A DNA stretch of 64,000 nt from Blautia sp. Lineage in GTDB: Bacteria > Bacillota > Clostridia > Lachnospirales > Lachnospiraceae. Numbering within the stretch: position 1 is the stretch's first letter; each line of letters begins with the position of its first letter. Made by a program: the position numbers and the translations under genes. The notes beneath the pieces are model-generated. The model was not told the origin of the DNA and made no database searches. It saw only the letters and a list, made by a program, of their open reading frames with translations. Positions 41,889 through 48,281 of this stretch are shown here, piece by piece. The stretch is taken from NCBI GenBank assembly GCA_021772055.1, contig JAETNR010000015.1, positions 1-64,000 on the forward strand, written 5' to 3'.

Positions 41889-42077
41889 TTAGATTTCTGG
41901 TGGACTCCCGCAAAAAACTGCGGTTTTCATATATTTTTGTATCCCTGCGTCATTGCTCTCATTCACAGTTTTCTCAAAAATGTTTGCAATTGATTTAGCG
42001 TCTACAGGAGAAACTTTTCTTTTATTCAGTACATCAATTAATTCTTCCACAACTTCTATCATTTGATTTCTGTTCAT
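41889..42077 (-). CDS. Small helical phage protein
   Basis: 62 residues starting MNRNQMIEVVEELIDVLNKR. TGGGGTGAGATAA precedes the ATG. Converges with cassette A. No family recognised. Confidence 0.55.
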   Translation of the reverse strand: MNRNQMIEVVEELIDVLNKRKVSPVDAKSIANIFEKTVNESNDAGIQKYMKTAVFCGSPPEI

Positions 42078-42267
42078 TTATCTCACCCCACTTTTTCTCC
42101 GAGTCAACTTCCTGTGCTTCTTTCATGATGCTCATTCCCTCGGCTACGCCAAGAAGTCGTTCCTTCTTTGCGTCTGGAAGATCAGATACGATATCTGAAA
42201 GTCTTTCTATAATCTGTTTTTTCTTTTTCTGACATTTTTTCACCTCCAAATATGATAGTATTGACAT
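42034..42267 (-). pseudogene. Frameshifted paralogue of the 49-residue gene at 43572
   Basis: From ATG 42232 (GGAGGTG upstream) the first codons read MSEKEK as in the paralogue at 43572-43721, but one extra nucleotide in the A run then shifts the frame (MSEKEKTDYRKTFRYRI stop). The other frame continues QIIERLSDIVSDLPDAKKERL and LLGVAEGMSIMKEAQE, nearly identical to the paralogue. A product in one piece would need the unsupported start at 42267. I treat it as a broken duplicate unless a frameshift rescues it. Confidence 0.6.
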
Positions 42268-42319
42268 TTTGGCTCTCTACTCCTATTCTTGAGTTACAGG
42301 TTTTACCAAAACCGAGTTT
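42261..42319 (+). promoter_or_regulatory. Cassette C promoter and leader hairpin
   Basis: TTGACA (42261-42266), 17-nt spacer, TATTCT (42284-42289), 4 nt, then TTACAGG (42294-42300). The stem is GGTTTT (42299-42304) with AAAACC (42308-42313) around ACC, followed by GA and GT. It shares the ACAGG...CCGAGT flanks and the internal A/GA bulge with copies A and B, but the stem sequence differs (GGTTTT/AAAACC in place of GGCA/TGCC), keeping pairing. Confidence 0.65.
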
Positions 42320-42339
42320 ATAGAAAGGAGTATAAAATA

Positions 42340-42546
42340 TTGGTTGATAAAGAAATAGTTAAGGACACTATTATCGAAGCTACTAACGATATTCATTTCG
42401 AAACAGTTGCCAGCTTGTCTAAAGATGAATTTATCGAAGTATTATCTTCTGCAATTTCAGGTGTGATGAACAGTTCAGCATTTTCTGAAAGCGTATCGGA
42501 AGATATGGCGTCCCGTTCTGTCCGTAGAAGTCGTGGTAGGTTATAG
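42340..42546 (+). CDS. Small cassette C protein
   Basis: 68 residues from TTG 42340 (AAAGGAG 9 nt upstream). It starts MVDKEIVKDTIIEATNDIHF and ends in a basic tail (SRSVRRSRGRL). A mostly helical protein of unknown role. The same frame is open further upstream, but the leader would then be translated and no better site is present. Confidence 0.6.
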   Translation: MVDKEIVKDTIIEATNDIHFETVASLSKDEFIEVLSSAISGVMNSSAFSESVSEDMASRSVRRSRGRL

Positions 42547-42612
42547 TTTCAACTTCTGCCATATCGCTACCGAGGATTCCTTTTTTTAAGTTGAACCTAG
42601 GTAGCTGGCTTC

Positions 42613-42780
42613 TTATTTCTCTGCATCAGCATCTTCCAATACTTCCTTGCTTTTTCCTGCAAGCTCATGTCTAACGCTCTCTGTTTCCACAAGAAGATTC
42701 CTCGCCAGCCTTTCTATCTCATCTAGCTTTCCAAGGACGCTCTCTCTGTCAACGTCGATTTCAATTCTCATTGTTCTCAT
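42613..42780 (-). CDS. Small charged helical phage protein
   Basis: 55 residues: MRTMRIEIDVDRESVLGKLD, ELAGKSKEVLEDADAEK. GTGAGGTG lies upstream of the ATG. Downstream partner of the KilAC gene (5 nt between them). Function unknown. Confidence 0.55.
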   Translation of the reverse strand: MRTMRIEIDVDRESVLGKLDEIERLARNLLVETESVRHELAGKSKEVLEDADAEK

Positions 42781-42785
42781 TTGTT

Positions 42786-43565
42786 TCACCTCACTTTCTC
42801 TTCTAGCAAAAACTTATTAATAAAATACTGTTGTCCCTTTCCAGTAACCTTCGTTGTTCGGTTGATTCTTACAGAACCATCTGGATTATTAACAGTGGAT
42901 TCTTTTACTTCAAACAATCCCTGTTCCATAGCCCTCTGTGTTGGCATATTTCTGTCTGCACCATTGCGCTTAATCAGGTATCCGTTTTCACGCATCCATT
43001 CAAACAGCCTCTTTTGCCCTGTCTCGATTCCGTTCTGCCTAATAATCTTCGCAAGGTCTCCAATCAGGATGGATGTACGACTGGTTGATACGGCATCTGC
43101 GAAAATCTCTTTTGGCTTCATGCGCTTCACATCTTCCTGAAGAAGTTTGTTCTTTTCACGTTCTTCTTTCAGTGCGGTGAATGCCTTGATTGCCATGTCT
43201 GGATTATTCAGAAGGTCATCCACAGCATACATGCCGTGCTTTCGGATAGAAGGAAGAACTTCTGATGTTACCCAGTGCTTGAACTTCTTTGCGGATTCAA
43301 GTTTGCTGGAAAGAATCAGGCTGTATAGACCGGATTCGTTGATAAGAGCTGTCTGTGTTTTTACCACATTCCCGTTTTGGGAATCTGCTTCTAATGTCTT
43401 TAAAATACGGTCTTCTTCGTTTACATGCGTGGAAACTGCTTTGCTTGCATTTGAGTATCCAAGTGCAACCGCCACATCTTTTCCAACAAACCAAGGCTCA
43501 TTATCAATAGTTACTGTTCGGATTTCGCCGAATTCTTCATTGCTGAAGATCTGTAAATCACTCAA
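42786..43565 (-). CDS. KilAC/BRO-type phage antirepressor
   Basis: 259 residues. BRO-N domain (MSDLQIFSNEEFGEIRTVTI, then WFVGKDVAVALGYSNASKAV, HWVTSEVLPSIRKHG) at residues 1-110, then a KilAC-type C-terminal domain (LIGDLAKIIRQNG, RLFEWMRENGYLIKRNG). Antirepressors of this kind inactivate phage repressors. It is part of the leftward operon that starts opposite the XRE repressor. Confidence 0.88.
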   Translation of the reverse strand: MSDLQIFSNEEFGEIRTVTIDNEPWFVGKDVAVALGYSNASKAVSTHVNEEDRILKTLEADSQNGNVVKTQTALINESGLYSLILSSKLESAKKFKHWVTSEVLPSIRKHGMYAVDDLLNNPDMAIKAFTALKEEREKNKLLQEDVKRMKPKEIFADAVSTSRTSILIGDLAKIIRQNGIETGQKRLFEWMRENGYLIKRNGADRNMPTQRAMEQGLFEVKESTVNNPDGSVRINRTTKVTGKGQQYFINKFLLEEKVR

Positions 43566-43571
43566 TTCACA

Positions 43572-43721
43572 TCATCCTTTCTTACTAGAATCATTTTCCT
43601 GTGCTTCTTTCATGATACTCATTCCTTCTGCTACACCGAGAAGTCTTTCTTTCTTGGTATCAGGCAGACCGGAGACGATATCTGAAAGTTTTTCCATAAT
43701 CTTCTTTTCTTTTTCTGACAT
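43572..43721 (-). CDS. Small MSEKEK protein
   Basis: 49 residues: MSEKEKKIMEKLSDIVSGLP, KERLLGVAEGMSIMKEAQ. AAGGAAGTGT lies upstream. A broken paralogue is at 42034-42267. The sequence is helical; similar short proteins occur in Clostridia prophages upstream of antirepressor genes. Function unknown. Confidence 0.6.
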   Translation of the reverse strand: MSEKEKKIMEKLSDIVSGLPDTKKERLLGVAEGMSIMKEAQENDSSKKG

Positions 43722-43740
43722 TGTTACACTTCCTTTCTGG

Positions 43741-43797
43741 TTGATTTAATGATTGATGTCTCCTATAATCTATGTACAGGCACTGCCATGCCGAGTA
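43741..43797 (+). promoter_or_regulatory. Cassette B promoter and leader hairpin
   Basis: TTGATT (43741-43746), 17-nt spacer, TATAAT (43764-43769), 4 nt, then GTACAGG...CCGAGTA (43774-43797): GUAC, A, GGCA-CUGCCA-UGCC, GA, GUA. The run from the -35 to the element is almost identical to cassette A. It leads into a 52-residue gene. Confidence 0.75.
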
Positions 43798-43816
43798 ATA
43801 TGAAAGGAGAATACAT

Positions 43817-43975
43817 ATGGATAGAACATCTTTTAACAAAGATTTAGATGAAATCCTTGACACTCTTGAATCTGCTGGAACTTTAGAAAATTTAAAATTC
43901 ACAAAAGACCAAGCAAGATTCATAAATCTCTTGATTTCATTGGCTATTGAAAAATATGACAAAGAGAACAAATAG
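43817..43975 (+). CDS. Small cassette B protein
   Basis: 52 residues: MDRTSFNKDLDEILDTLESA, helical and acidic, ending IEKYDKENK. AAAGGAG 8 nt before the ATG. Transcribed from cassette B against the early operon. Not recognised. Confidence 0.6.
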   Translation: MDRTSFNKDLDEILDTLESAGTLENLKFTKDQARFINLLISLAIEKYDKENK

Positions 43976-43980
43976 TGTTT

Positions 43981-44139
43981 TCAATAACCAAGTTCTTTAA
44001 GGATTTTTTCTGCTTCTTCAATAGCCTTATGGCCGTTCTTTTTCAGATTTTCTTTTTCAACTATCCGCTCCTGTTCTGCACGTTCAAGAGCGGATATTCT
44101 TTTATTGAGTGAATTCCACTGTTTTCTCGAAAACCACAT
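43981..44139 (-). CDS. Small coiled-coil phage protein
   Basis: 52 residues from MWFSRKQWNSLNKRISALER; the rest is a coiled coil. AGCGAGGTG upstream. First gene of the leftward early operon, opposite the repressor, so its expression is controlled by the repressor operators. Confidence 0.6.
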   Translation of the reverse strand: MWFSRKQWNSLNKRISALERAEQERIVEKENLKKNGHKAIEEAEKILKELGY

Positions 44140-44158
44140 TTTCTTCACCTCGCTTTCT

Positions 44159-44272
44159 TTAACTAAGTTATACTTTATCATAACTAATTTATGTTGTCAA
44201 CATTTTTTTCATAACTTAGTTATGTTTTTATTGACTATTATTTAAACTTATGGTACACTTAACTTAGTTAAG
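44159..44272. promoter_or_regulatory. Divergent repressor/early promoters with four operators
   Basis: Four palindromes: TTAACTAAGTTATA (44159-44172), CATAACTAATTTATG (44179-44193), CATAACTTAGTTATG (44210-44224) and CTTAACTTAGTTAAG (44258-44272), consensus ATAACTWAGTTAT. The rightward promoter TTGACT (44231-44236), 17-nt spacer, TACACT (44254-44259) overlaps the last. The leftward TTGACA with a TAAAGT -10 overlaps the second copy. This is a typical lysis-lysogeny switch. Confidence 0.75.
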
Positions 44273-44284
44273 GGAGGTGATAAA

Positions 44285-44659
44285 GTGAATTCATATGGCG
44301 AAAGAATTTCAGAATTAATTACTAAATTAGGAATTACTAAAACAGCATTTGCAGATAAATTGAATATTACTCAACCATACGTTAGTAAATTAATAAAGAA
44401 TGGAACGCCAAGCGACAGACTTATTGAGGATATATGTGAGAAATTCAACGTAAACGAAAAATGGCTACGAACTGGAGAAGAAGAAATGTTCCGCCCATTA
44501 AACAGAAATGACGAGATAGCAAAACTCACGTCAGACCTATTCAAAGGTGAAAAAAATTCATTCAAAGAGCGTTTGATTCTTGCTCTTGCCGGACTGGATG
44601 AAAGCGAATGGGAAATGCTTGAGAAGATTGCAGAAAAAATTGCAAAAGAAAAGGACTGA
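44285..44659 (+). CDS. XRE-family phage repressor
   Basis: 124 residues from GTG 44285 (GGGAGGTGATAAA upstream). Helix-turn-helix at residues 18-55 (ITKTAFADKLNITQPYVSKL), then an IEDICEKFNVNEKWLRTG linker and an acidic helical C-terminus (LAGLDESEWEMLEKIAEKI). It lacks the LexA-like peptidase domain that gives self-cleavage in many phage repressors. It faces the leftward early operon across four operators, the arrangement of a CI-type repressor. Confidence 0.85.
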   Translation: MNSYGERISELITKLGITKTAFADKLNITQPYVSKLIKNGTPSDRLIEDICEKFNVNEKWLRTGEEEMFRPLNRNDEIAKLTSDLFKGEKNSFKERLILALAGLDESEWEMLEKIAEKIAKEKD

Positions 44660-44674
44660 GTTAAATCTCAGTCC
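44653..44674. terminator. Hairpin between convergent genes
   Basis: GGACTGAG (44653-44660) pairs with CTCAGTCC (44667-44674) across the ends of the repressor and the 35-residue gene. There is no U tract on either side, so it may be a two-way block or an RNA stabiliser. Confidence 0.5.
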
Positions 44675-44775
44675 AGTAATCTCACGATAATCTTATAGAT
44701 GAATGATAATGTTTCTTCATCATTTACTTTGTTGATGAGTTCATGTAATTTCTTGCGTATTTCTTCTTTCCTCAT
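44668..44775 (-). CDS. 35-residue phage protein under SOS-like control
   Basis: MRKEEIRKKLHELINKVNDE, then a hydrophobic helix (TLSFIYKIIVRLL). GGAGGGTAGTACAT precedes the ATG at 44775. Its upstream region carries two GAAC-N4-GTTC boxes. Small proteins of this length and composition are found beside prophage repressors; I do not know a function, but an induction role would fit the control region. Confidence 0.6.
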   Translation of the reverse strand: MRKEEIRKKLHELINKVNDEETLSFIYKIIVRLLD

Positions 44776-44801
44776 ATGTACTACCCTCCGTTCTTTAGTG
44801 T

Positions 44802-44861
44802 GAACGTTTGTTCTTAAATAATAATACCACATTTGTATCACATTTTTAAGAACAAATGTTC
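44802..44861. promoter_or_regulatory. Two SOS-type (LexA/DinR) boxes
   Basis: GAACGTTTGTTC at 44802-44813 and GAACAAATGTTC at 44850-44861 both fit the Gram-positive LexA consensus GAAC-N4-GTTC. They flank a possible leftward promoter (TTAAAA, 17-nt spacer, TATTAT) for the 35-residue gene. The strand of that promoter is the minus strand. Confidence 0.65.
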
Positions 44862-44954
44862 TGATTTCATCCCGTTTTATTGGTATATAATTAATACGGA
44901 TACGGATTTAAAATCTCACGGAGGTAAGGAGAATCGTCCGAGATCTCGGACACT

Positions 44955-45152
44955 TTATTTATAAGGGGATTCATACAGGTCTGAGATATGAATTTTAAGA
45001 CCTTTGGCTATTTTTTCCAGAGTGTCAAGTCGCGGGCTGCTCCTTTTGTTTATAATATCTTCCAATGTGGAACGTGGAACGCCTGTAAGTTTGACTGCCT
45101 GGCGTATAGATAAGTTTTTATTGTATAGTATTTCGCCAAGTAGGATTTTCAT
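44955..45152 (-). CDS. XRE-family regulator, apparently leaderless
   Basis: 65 residues from MKILLGEILYNKNLSIRQAV; helix-turn-helix NLSIRQAVKLTGVPRSTLEDI. No ribosome site precedes the ATG at 45152; instead TACAAT ends 6 nt before it and TTGATA lies 18 nt upstream of that box, so transcription should start at or next to the ATG. Likely a small regulator of integrase or lysogeny genes. Confidence 0.7.
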   Translation of the reverse strand: MKILLGEILYNKNLSIRQAVKLTGVPRSTLEDIINKRSSPRLDTLEKIAKGLKIHISDLYESPYK

Positions 45153-45188
45153 GAATCTATTGTAATACCATTGGCATCGAAATATCAA
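45153..45188 (-). promoter_or_regulatory. Promoter of the leaderless XRE gene
   Basis: Minus-strand TTGATA (45183-45188), 18-nt spacer and TACAAT (45159-45164), directly followed by AGATTC and the ATG. Confidence 0.6.
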
Positions 45189-45198
45189 TGGAAATTAC

Positions 45199-45212
45199 TA
45201 CCATATCTGGTA
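45199..45212. promoter_or_regulatory. Palindrome next to the XRE gene
   Basis: TACCATATCTGGTA, an imperfect palindrome just upstream of the XRE promoter, one mismatch from TACCATATATGGTA at 3975-3988. Possibly the operator of this regulator. Confidence 0.4.
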
Positions 45213-45229
45213 ATATTATCTATCTTTTA

Positions 45230-45339
45230 AATAAAATAAAACCGCCCGGTGCGCCAACACCGGGCGGTCTCAGTCAAAACTCTAGGGCTGTACGCCAATA
45301 CCGCCCTTGCAAAGTAATCCGAAGATATACTTTGCAACC
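45230..45339 (-). ncRNA. Candidate small RNA antisense to the integrase leader
   Basis: A minus-strand promoter TTGACC (45370-45375), 18-nt spacer, TACAAT (45346-45351) predicts a start near 45339. The RNA then forms TTGCAAAGTA/TACTTTGCAA (45307-45316 with 45328-45337, loop 11 nt), a GGGC/GCCC hairpin, and a perfect 11-bp terminator ACCGCCCGGTG/CACCGGGCGGT (45241-45251 with 45258-45268) followed by UUUUAUUUUAU. Length about 110 nt. The loop of the first hairpin is complementary to sequence upstream of the start (45352-45361). A short frame for about 21 residues is possible near the start, but no ribosome site supports it. Confidence 0.6.
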
Positions 45340-45460
45340 AAAATCATTGTATCATCTTCGGAAGTGCCAGGTCAACCGAAACATACGGTCGGGTATTATT
45401 TTATATGTTTTTTTAGTTGTGCCTAAAAATCTGACTATAAAATCAAAGGAGGATGATAAA

Positions 45461-46564
45461 ATGTGGATTGAAGAAAGGAATGGAAAATTTAAGTTCTCAG
45501 AACGCTACGAAGACTATCTGACAGGGCAAATAAAGAAGATTTCTGTCACACTTGAGAAAAACACTGCACAGAGCAGAAAAATGGCTCAGAAGATGCTTAA
45601 TGAACGAATAGCGGCATTGCAGGAGGTTACTCCTGTGCGTGAAATAACTTTTGGTGAACTCGTTAACGAATACAGGGAACACCAGAAGCTCTCAGTGAAG
45701 GAAGCAACCTACACACGTAATTATCATACCTGCAATACTATGATTGAATTGTTCGGCAAGGACACCATCGTCAGCAGAATGACTGTCAATTACATCAATA
45801 AGAAGCTTCTTGGATCAGGGAAAAGCATTGGAACTCTCAATGAGTATTTGACACGTTTTCGTGCTCTGATTCGTTGGGGATACAAGAACGATCTGATTGA
45901 TGACATACGTTTTCTTGACAAGCTGGATAATTTCAAAGACCGGCCGCACAAAGAAAAAATCCAGGATAAGTATCTCGAACGGAATGAGCTGAACTATCTT
46001 CTGTCGCAGATGAAGCATCCTGTTTGGAAGCTTGTTACCCAATTTATGTCCTTGTCCGGTCTGCGATTCGGAGAAGCTGCAGCTCTGCAAAAAGCGGATA
46101 TTAATTTTAAAACCGGAGTAATCCATATAACAAAAACATTGGATTCGGTCAATCAGATAATCACTACGCCTAAGTCTCTTTGTTCCATCAGAGATGTTTA
46201 TATGCAGCCGGAACTTCGTGCCGTCTGTTCTCAGATCAGTCTCCACATGAAAAAGCTGGAAGTCATGAACGGTGTAAGAACTGATTTATTCCTTCATTCG
46301 AACGCAGGTGAATACATTTCATTTTTTAATTTTAATAAATATATTCGCAATCTGTCAGGGAAGGTCCTTAACAAACCAATTACCACACATGCTCTTCGCC
46401 ACACCCATGCTTCGTTGCTCCTGGAGAATGGAGTAAGCATTGATACGATCTCCAGGAGGCTAGGCCACGAAAATAGTAAGGTCACAAGAGAAATTTATTT
46501 GCACATTACAAAGACTCTGGAAAAGAAAGATAATACCCAAATAGAAAAAGTGAAAATACTTTGA
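45461..46564 (+). CDS. int: Tyrosine recombinase (phage integrase)
   Basis: 367 residues from ATG 45461 with AAAGGAGGATGATAAA. N-terminal arm-binding domain (KFKFSERYEDYLTGQIKKIS), a SAM-like core domain, and a catalytic domain with R in LSGLRFGEA, HALRHTHAS, the later GH in LGHENSK and Tyr in TREIYLHIT. The full RHRHY set is present. Transcribed toward the tRNA-Leu gene, whose 3' end lies 150 nt downstream. Confidence 0.93.
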   Translation: MWIEERNGKFKFSERYEDYLTGQIKKISVTLEKNTAQSRKMAQKMLNERIAALQEVTPVREITFGELVNEYREHQKLSVKEATYTRNYHTCNTMIELFGKDTIVSRMTVNYINKKLLGSGKSIGTLNEYLTRFRALIRWGYKNDLIDDIRFLDKLDNFKDRPHKEKIQDKYLERNELNYLLSQMKHPVWKLVTQFMSLSGLRFGEAAALQKADINFKTGVIHITKTLDSVNQIITTPKSLCSIRDVYMQPELRAVCSQISLHMKKLEVMNGVRTDLFLHSNAGEYISFFNFNKYIRNLSGKVLNKPITTHALRHTHASLLLENGVSIDTISRRLGHENSKVTREIYLHITKTLEKKDNTQIEKVKIL

Positions 46565-46713
46565 TTTTTCACAAGAATCTATGGGAAGACAGGGGGCAAA
46601 TTGGGGGCAGAAAATCTGAAAGCCTTCGAATCGAAAAAAATGCGAAAGCGCCGAAACCCAAGTAAAATCAAGGGTTTTGAACGCTCTCGCATTCTCTTAA
46701 GTTCCTTAATGGA
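46565..46713. other. Probable attachment region between integrase and tRNA-Leu
   Basis: 149 nt with the direct repeat GGGGGCAAA/GGGGGCAG (46592-46609) typical of the sequence after integrase genes in such phages, and the hairpin listed separately. The attachment core should lie here or in the tRNA 3' end. No second copy of the tRNA 3' sequence was found near the left end of the prophage. Confidence 0.45.
46632..46693 (-). terminator. Terminator of the tRNA-Leu transcript
   Basis: AATGCGAGAGCG/AATGCGAAAGCG arms (46639-46650 with 46682-46693, one mismatch) plus an inner AAACCC/GGGTTT stem; the leftward RNA ends in TTTTTTT (complement of 46634-46640). Confidence 0.6.
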
Positions 46714-46798
46714 TGCGGAAGATGGGACTTGAACCCACACGAGCGCAATGCTCACAAGATCCTTAGTCTTGCTCGTCTGCCAGTTCCGACACTTCCGC
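46714..46798 (-). tRNA. tRNA-Leu (anticodon AAG)
   Basis: 85 nt without encoded CCA. The acceptor stem is GCGGAAG/CTTCCGC, and the anticodon stem CAAGA/TCTTG encloses the loop CTAAGGA, so the anticodon is AAG. A long variable arm (GAGC...GCTC) and the TPsiC sequence GGGTTCAAGTCCC confirm a class II leucine tRNA. Confidence 0.9.
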
Positions 46799-46847
46799 AT
46801 ATCGCATTTCCCGGGATGTTTTCTTTTGTTCCCTCGCGACAAGTGAT

Positions 46848-46876
46848 AGTATAGCAAAACGAATCTAAAAAGTCAA
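46848..46876 (-). promoter_or_regulatory. tRNA-Leu promoter
   Basis: TTGACT (46871-46876), 17-nt spacer, TATACT (46848-46853), just upstream of the tRNA 5' end. Confidence 0.75.
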
Positions 46877-46924
46877 CACCTTTTTTTATTTTTTTTAAAA
46901 GTTTTTTGCATCTGCATTGAAGCC

Positions 46925-48220
46925 TTACACCAGCTCCGCGATTCTGCTCACTCCTACATAGATTTCCTGGATTTTGTACCAGGTGGAATAATCGGTTATT
47001 CCGGTCCGGGGCAGGCCGAAAACACTCTGGAATTGTTCCACTGCTGCTTTTGTCCTGCTGCCGTAAATGCCGTCCACAGCAATGGTAGGAAGTGCGGGAT
47101 AATCTTCCGCTATCCGGTTTAGCTGTTCCTGCATCTGACGCACTTTATCACCTGTGGCTCCGATATCCAGATCATACCCCGGCCAGGAGGACGGGATACC
47201 GGAAATTTCCTCCGCAACATTGATATACATATCATTTCCGTAAAAATACCGCAGAATCTGAATTGCAGAATATCCCTGGTCTCCAAGTTCCTTGCTTCCC
47301 CACTGGGTCATCCAGCCGCGGCTTTGGCATTCCACCTGACGGCCGTCACAGTACTGGGTCAGAATCGGCTGACGCACATTTGGCCTGGAAAGATAATTTT
47401 CAAAAAGCTCATCCACGATTCTGGAAATGCTGTCAAAAATATTTCTTCCCCGCATCCATTTATGGTCATAAGCCGTTGAGGATGTGATTGTAAAATCATA
47501 TCCCTTATTCCTGTACCATTCCGTATATACCCGGTTTAAAGTAAAGGACATAATCGCCAGCACATTCGCCCGAATGGTATCGTCAGGCCATGTGGCGTAG
47601 ATTTCACTGCATGCTACGTTTTTGATATAATCCCGATAACGGACATAATAATTCTGGACAGAATTGTCCCGCACAGGTCCGTCATGCACTACCACAAATT
47701 CCGGTATTACGACTCTGCTCAGTACAATTTCACCGGTTTCATTCATTGGCTTAATTTCCGCTTCCTCAATCTTTGGCGGATAAACACCGAACAGCGTATG
47801 AGGCGGAATCACGATTCTTCCAAACTGGCCTGCCGGCCCCGCAACTGGGTTCAGCTGAACTCCCTGCTCTGCAAGCACCGAAGGCAGTACCTCTGTACCT
47901 GCTACTTCCTCCTGTTCGAACCCCTCTGCCAGCACCTGTACCGTATATTCTGAATAGGGCTGCGCCTCTTCATTGATGTCCAGGCTGTACTCCAAAGGAG
48001 GCGTTTTCAGATCCAGCACAGGAGTCTGCCCGGAGGAATCCGTACGTACCTCTTCCACCACGCTGTCCGGAACCCCGGTATAGGAAATCCGCACAAGCGC
48101 ATGATCCACCGGGTGATTCCCCTCTGCCGACCGCACCGTCACCTGAAGTTTCCCCTGGTCAACATTATCCTGCATAGCCCGCACATTCCCATAAGAACGT
48201 TTCTTTCCATATGAATACAT
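46925..48220 (-). CDS. Peptidoglycan-binding protein with SpoIID-like domain
   Basis: 431 residues. N-terminal beta-rich segment, then a middle domain (ACSEIYATWPDDTIRANVLA and TITSSTAYDHKWMRGRNIFD) that resembles a SpoIID-like cell-wall domain. The C-terminus is a peptidoglycan_binding_1 repeat (GATGDKVRQMQEQLNRIA, with VDGIYGSRTKAAVEQFQ). No clear signal peptide. Host gene; cell wall or spore coat remodelling is likely. Confidence 0.72.
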   Translation of the reverse strand: MYSYGKKRSYGNVRAMQDNVDQGKLQVTVRSAEGNHPVDHALVRISYTGVPDSVVEEVRTDSSGQTPVLDLKTPPLEYSLDINEEAQPYSEYTVQVLAEGFEQEEVAGTEVLPSVLAEQGVQLNPVAGPAGQFGRIVIPPHTLFGVYPPKIEEAEIKPMNETGEIVLSRVVIPEFVVVHDGPVRDNSVQNYYVRYRDYIKNVACSEIYATWPDDTIRANVLAIMSFTLNRVYTEWYRNKGYDFTITSSTAYDHKWMRGRNIFDSISRIVDELFENYLSRPNVRQPILTQYCDGRQVECQSRGWMTQWGSKELGDQGYSAIQILRYFYGNDMYINVAEEISGIPSSWPGYDLDIGATGDKVRQMQEQLNRIAEDYPALPTIAVDGIYGSRTKAAVEQFQSVFGLPRTGITDYSTWYKIQEIYVGVSRIAELV

Positions 48221-48281
48221 AAAAAGCTCCCGCTAATGCTTTCCTATGATTCTATGCGTCAGATTCCGCTTCTATTCCGGC

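Noticed and set aside
42232-42246. A-rich run in the broken paralogue as a programmed -1 frameshift site
   Set aside because: In this frame the heptamer phase is wrong (AA-AAA-AC), and a +1 shift would be needed; a single-nucleotide insertion is simpler.
41398-43971. Minus-strand frames across cassettes A and B share the peptide YSAWQCLY followed by NYRR/DYRR
   Set aside because: The nucleotides are nearly identical there, so any frame would agree; start sites are lacking, and the covariation in copy C supports an RNA or DNA element, not coding.
45188-45460. Upstream in-frame extension of the integrase
   Set aside because: It runs through the terminator hairpin and the small RNA region and has no ribosome site; the ATG at 45461 has AAAGGAGG.
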